Of a stretch of DNA of 26,081 bases, positions 24,196 through 26,081 are shown piece by piece (position 1 is the first letter of the stretch; the number at the start of each line of letters is the position of its first letter). The DNA is taken from the NCBI GenBank assembly GCA_964431965.1, contig CAYSLU010000077.1, forward strand, positions 1 through 26,081, read 5' to 3'. The stretch is from CAYSLU01 sp964431965. Its GTDB lineage: Bacteria; Verrucomicrobiota; Kiritimatiellia; CAIKKV01; CAYSLU01. A program made the position numbers and the translations under genes. The notes under the pieces were generated by a model. That model did no database searches. It saw only the letters and a program-made list of their open reading frames with translations, and was not told the origin of the DNA.

Positions 24196-24762
24196 TCAGT
24201 TTCGCCGAAGGCCCATGTCGCCCGCCGAGCCCCACAGCTCCAGCAGCGAACCGCGCGGACCGAACGCCGGGTCCATTGCGGGACGGCCCAGCCGTGCGAT
24301 CCGCTCGTCTGCGGCCGGGCGCTCCCCGACCTCACCTACGCATAAGTCCGGGGCTTGCCCGGGCGGATACGCGCCCAGCACCAGGAACTCGGAGGTGCTC
24401 CCCGCGTTCCGATGCGCCACCCCGGCCGGAATCACCAGAACGTCGCCCCGACGCACGTCCACGACCGGACCCGACGGCCCCCCAATCTGCAGCCGCGCCA
24501 TCCCGGCGCAGACCACGAGCGCCTCATGCGCTGCGCTATGGTAGTGATGCCGGGCATATATCCCGTTGCGCCATGTCCCAGCCCAGCCGTTCACCTTCAC
24601 GATCTCCTCCGCCACCCGGCTCGGATTGCGATCCGGAAGATCCAACGCGCCGCGATAGAGCAGAACAGGAAACCGCGGATTGTTCGGGAACACCCCGTCG
24701 TCCGCCAGCGCGAATGTCTCCGCCCTGACCATGCCAACCCCTGCTGTTCCGCCATCCTTCAT
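24196..24762 (-). CDS. YjlB-type cupin protein
   Basis: The 188-residue protein has one cupin barrel (about 60-135). The metal-site motif is NGIYARHHYHSAAHE (67-81), with probable ligands His73, His75 and Glu80, and the second motif is IPAGVAHRN (111-119) with His117. FPNNPRFPVLLYRGAL at the N-terminus and the WRNGIYxxHHYHSxxHE pattern match the YjlB family of small cupins, whose reaction is unknown. The start is ATG 24762, with GGAGG 7 bases before it; an out-of-frame ATG lies just upstream. The frame stays open to 24978, but that part does not resemble the family. It leads the cupin-lyase-histidine kinase operon. Confidence 0.85.
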   Translation of the reverse strand: MKDGGTAGVGMVRAETFALADDGVFPNNPRFPVLLYRGALDLPDRNPSRVAEEIVKVNGWAGTWRNGIYARHHYHSAAHEALVVCAGMARLQIGGPSGPVVDVRRGDVLVIPAGVAHRNAGSTSEFLVLGAYPPGQAPDLCVGEVGERPAADERIARLGRPAMDPAFGPRGSLLELWGSAGDMGLRRN

Positions 24763-24833
24763 TTCATGACCTCCACCACAGCAGGACCACTCTAATACCG
24801 CATCCAAAGACCAGTTCCAGACAAATCGCGCGG

Positions 24834-24859
24834 CCAGCGGGCTCTGTGACGACCGCTGG
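24834..24859. repeat. Inverted repeat, 7-base arms
   Basis: CCAGCGG (24834-24840) and CCGCTGG (24853-24859) are exact complements with a 12-base loop. It lies about 70 bases before the cupin start on the minus strand. It could be a hairpin in that leader, an operator or part of a dispersed repeat. Confidence 0.45.
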
Positions 24860-24908
24860 TAGTCGCGGGCTTCATGCAAAACCCGAGTTGGAGATCGTCG
24901 CAACCGTC

Positions 24909-24944
24909 GCTTCGCGGCGGAGGCCGTCCGGGCGGGCTTCGCGG
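24909..24944. repeat. Short direct repeat
   Basis: GCTTCGCGG occurs at 24909-24917 and again at 24936-24944, 27 bases apart, within the GC-rich half of the intergenic region. It may be chance in GC-rich DNA. Confidence 0.3.
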
Positions 24945-25082
24945 TACGACCTTGCGACCACACCAGGATCCGACGCAATCAGACGGCAAGCAGGGGCGCC
25001 ACCAAAAGAGCCATCTTGTCTCTTCATAAATTCCGCATGAGCGTCATGTAGTCCCACTAAATCACCTCGATCTTTCGTGGTC

Positions 25083-25095
25083 TATACGTTGTATA
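25083..25095. promoter_or_regulatory. AT-rich palindrome, candidate operator or activator site
   Basis: TATAC-GTT-GTATA is an exact 13-base palindrome about 50-60 bases upstream of the sigma-54-like element. TATAAG also occurs twice, at 25092-25097 and 25104-25109. The position would suit an activator or repressor site. Confidence 0.4.
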
Positions 25096-25144
25096 AGTCT
25101 ATTTATAAGCAATTTGCGAACGCAGACTGATCATAGAACTTAGC

Positions 25145-25161
25145 TTGGCACAACCGATGCT
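25145..25161 (+). promoter_or_regulatory. Candidate sigma-54 (-24/-12) promoter for hsp20 pair
   Basis: TTGGCAC (25145-25151) and ATGCT (25157-25161) match the TTGGCAC...TTGCW form. Exactly ten bases separate the invariant GG (25147-25148) and GC (25159-25160). The predicted transcript start near 25172 leaves a leader of about 39 bases with AAGGAG. One -12 base differs from consensus. Confidence 0.6.
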
Positions 25162-25210
25162 AATCCGTTACTCGATCAGCTAACAACATCCAACTAAGGA
25201 GTTAGACACC

Positions 25211-25651
25211 ATGAGTATCACAAGGTATGCGGGGCGGGGATCGTGGTCACTGCTGGACGATCTTCTGGATCTGCAAGATGACTTCAATCGGGCCGTATCC
25301 GGTTGGGGCAGCCCGGCGGGCGCGCGGTATCCGGCGATCAATGCCTGGGTCTCGGATGACGAGGTGCTGCTGGAGGCGGAGGTGCCTGGGATCGATCCCA
25401 AGGAGATCGACGTGTCTGTCGTCGGCTCGACGGTGACGCTGTCCGGCCAGCGCGAGCCCGAGCAACTCAAGGAGGGTGAGTCCTGCCATCGGCGCGAGCG
25501 GCGCTACGGCCGATTCGTTCGAACCGTCGATCTGCCGTTTGCGGTGGACGGCGCCAAGACCAAGGCCAGTCATCGCAACGGAATACTCCGCGTTTCGCTC
25601 CCGCGCACGGAGGCAGACAAACCGCAGAAGATCGCCATTCAAGCCGCCTGA
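25211..25651 (+). CDS. Small heat-shock protein Hsp20 (first of pair)
   Basis: This is a 146-residue ATP-independent holdase chaperone that binds unfolding proteins in the cytoplasm. The N-terminal arm (1-40) includes LLDDLLDLQDDFNRAV. The alpha-crystallin domain covers about 42-132, with INAWVSDDEVLLEAEVPGID, the RRYGRFVRTVDLPF strand region and the NGILRVSLP signature. The C-terminal tail has the I-x-I oligomerisation motif (IAI, 141-143). AAGGAG lies 9 bases before the ATG. A second hsp20 gene follows after 27 bases, so both are probably one transcript, driven from the sigma-54-like element upstream. Confidence 0.95.
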   Translation: MSITRYAGRGSWSLLDDLLDLQDDFNRAVSGWGSPAGARYPAINAWVSDDEVLLEAEVPGIDPKEIDVSVVGSTVTLSGQREPEQLKEGESCHRRERRYGRFVRTVDLPFAVDGAKTKASHRNGILRVSLPRTEADKPQKIAIQAA

Positions 25652-25678
25652 GGGCGGAGCAACCCAGGAGGAACAGCC

Positions 25679-26071
25679 ATGGACGTGAACATCAAGAAGG
25701 TCGAAGGAAGCACTCAGGTGGCTGAGCCGGCCCGCACTGCGCGGGTGTACTCACCGGCCGTGGACATCGTCGAGACCGCAGACAGCATCGTGCTCACCGC
25801 GGACATACCGGGTGTCGACGAGAAGAGCGTGGAGGTCACGCTGGAGAACGATGTGCTGCGCCTCGAGGGCCATGCCACGGCGCCGGCGCACCAGGGGTTC
25901 CGACTCTCGGCGGCGGAGTATGGAGTCGGCGACTACCGCCGCGAGTTCAGCATATCGAGCGAGATCGATCGGGAAAAGATCCGGGCCACCGTCCGCAACG
26001 GGGTGTTGCGCCTGACCCTGCCGAAGGCCGAACCGGCGCGGAAGCGCCGGATCGCGATCGAGGCGGCCTGA
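25679..26071 (+). CDS. Small heat-shock protein Hsp20 (second of pair)
   Basis: The 130-residue protein has a short N-terminal arm (1-24) and an alpha-crystallin domain at about 25-116 (VDIVETADSIVLTADIPGVD, GDYRREFSISSEID, NGVLRLTLP). Its C-terminal I-x-I motif is IAI at 126-128. AGGAGGA lies a few bases before the ATG. It has diverged clearly from the first copy in the N-terminal arm and in the loop between beta strands (a short APAHQGFRL segment in place of the acidic/basic loop of its neighbour). The pair may form mixed oligomers with different client ranges, by inference. It ends 10 bases before the window edge. Confidence 0.95.
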   Translation: MDVNIKKVEGSTQVAEPARTARVYSPAVDIVETADSIVLTADIPGVDEKSVEVTLENDVLRLEGHATAPAHQGFRLSAAEYGVGDYRREFSISSEIDREKIRATVRNGVLRLTLPKAEPARKRRIAIEAA

Positions 26072-26081
26072 CGGGGATCGC

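Larger units (their letters stand above)
24763..25210 (+). other. 448-base intergenic region
   Basis: No gene is supported here. The left part (24763-25000) is GC-rich and holds an inverted repeat and a short direct repeat; the right part (25030-25210) is clearly AT-rich and contains the control region of the small heat-shock genes. Both flanking operons read outward, so promoters for both must lie here. Confidence 0.8.

Noticed and set aside
24763..24978. 72-codon N-terminal extension of the cupin
   Set aside because: The ribosome site GGAGG sits before ATG 24762 and family similarity starts after it.
25110..25210. CIRCE element for heat-shock control
   Set aside because: No TTAGCACTC/GAGTGCTAA inverted repeat is present upstream of the hsp20 genes.

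Overview
The window is strongly GC-rich bacterial DNA, densely coded with short gaps. No rRNA, tRNA, CRISPR array or insertion sequence was recognised. The gene types suggest a Gram-negative-type member of the PVC group (Kiritimatiellota, Verrucomicrobiota or Lentisphaerota). These are a Ser/Thr kinase with HCD and DLG motifs, FHA and PEGA proteins, large secreted repeat proteins, a secreted lyase-like enzyme and a Tad/Flp pilus locus. This placement is inference from gene content, not a phylogenetic result.

Region 1 (1-980, minus) is the first 326 residues of a Hanks-type Ser/Thr protein kinase that runs off the left edge. Region 2 (1146-9299, plus) is a ten-gene Tad-like pilus operon: two small Flp pilins, a TadE-like, a TadG-like and a second TadE-like pseudopilin, a secreted protein of unknown role, CpaB/RcpC, an FHA-TadA fusion ATPase, TadB and TadC. 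Many junctions overlap by 1-14 bases. No secretin (CpaC/RcpA), prepilin peptidase (TadV/CpaA) or TadZ/CpaE is present. Region 3 (9232-12627) holds a small minus-strand membrane/TPR protein whose end overlaps tadC, then a plus-strand pair: a membrane-anchored FHA protein and a five-repeat PEGA protein. The kinase and two FHA proteins flanking and inside the pilus operon suggest phospho-signalling linked to the pilus.

Region 4 (12633-16591, minus) is a probable three-gene operon: an SGNH/GDSL hydrolase, a secreted protein with twelve copies of a 26-27 residue Asp/Gly/Tyr repeat, and an exported HEAT-repeat protein. Region 5 (16746-18391, plus) pairs an acyl carrier protein with a DRE-TIM (LeuA/homocitrate/Re-citrate synthase-like) enzyme. 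Region 6 (18404-24762, minus) is a tightly packed operon: a YjlB-type cupin, a very large secreted polysaccharide-lyase-like protein with a CBM9-like C-terminus, and a CHASE4 hybrid histidine kinase.

Region 7 (24763-26071) is a 448-base intergenic stretch followed by two tandem Hsp20 small heat-shock protein genes. A well-spaced sigma-54 type -24/-12 element lies directly upstream of the pair, and an AT-rich palindrome lies further upstream.

The best candidates for something new are the FHA-fused, secretin-less Tad locus next to a kinase, and the twelve-unit GDDxY repeat protein.
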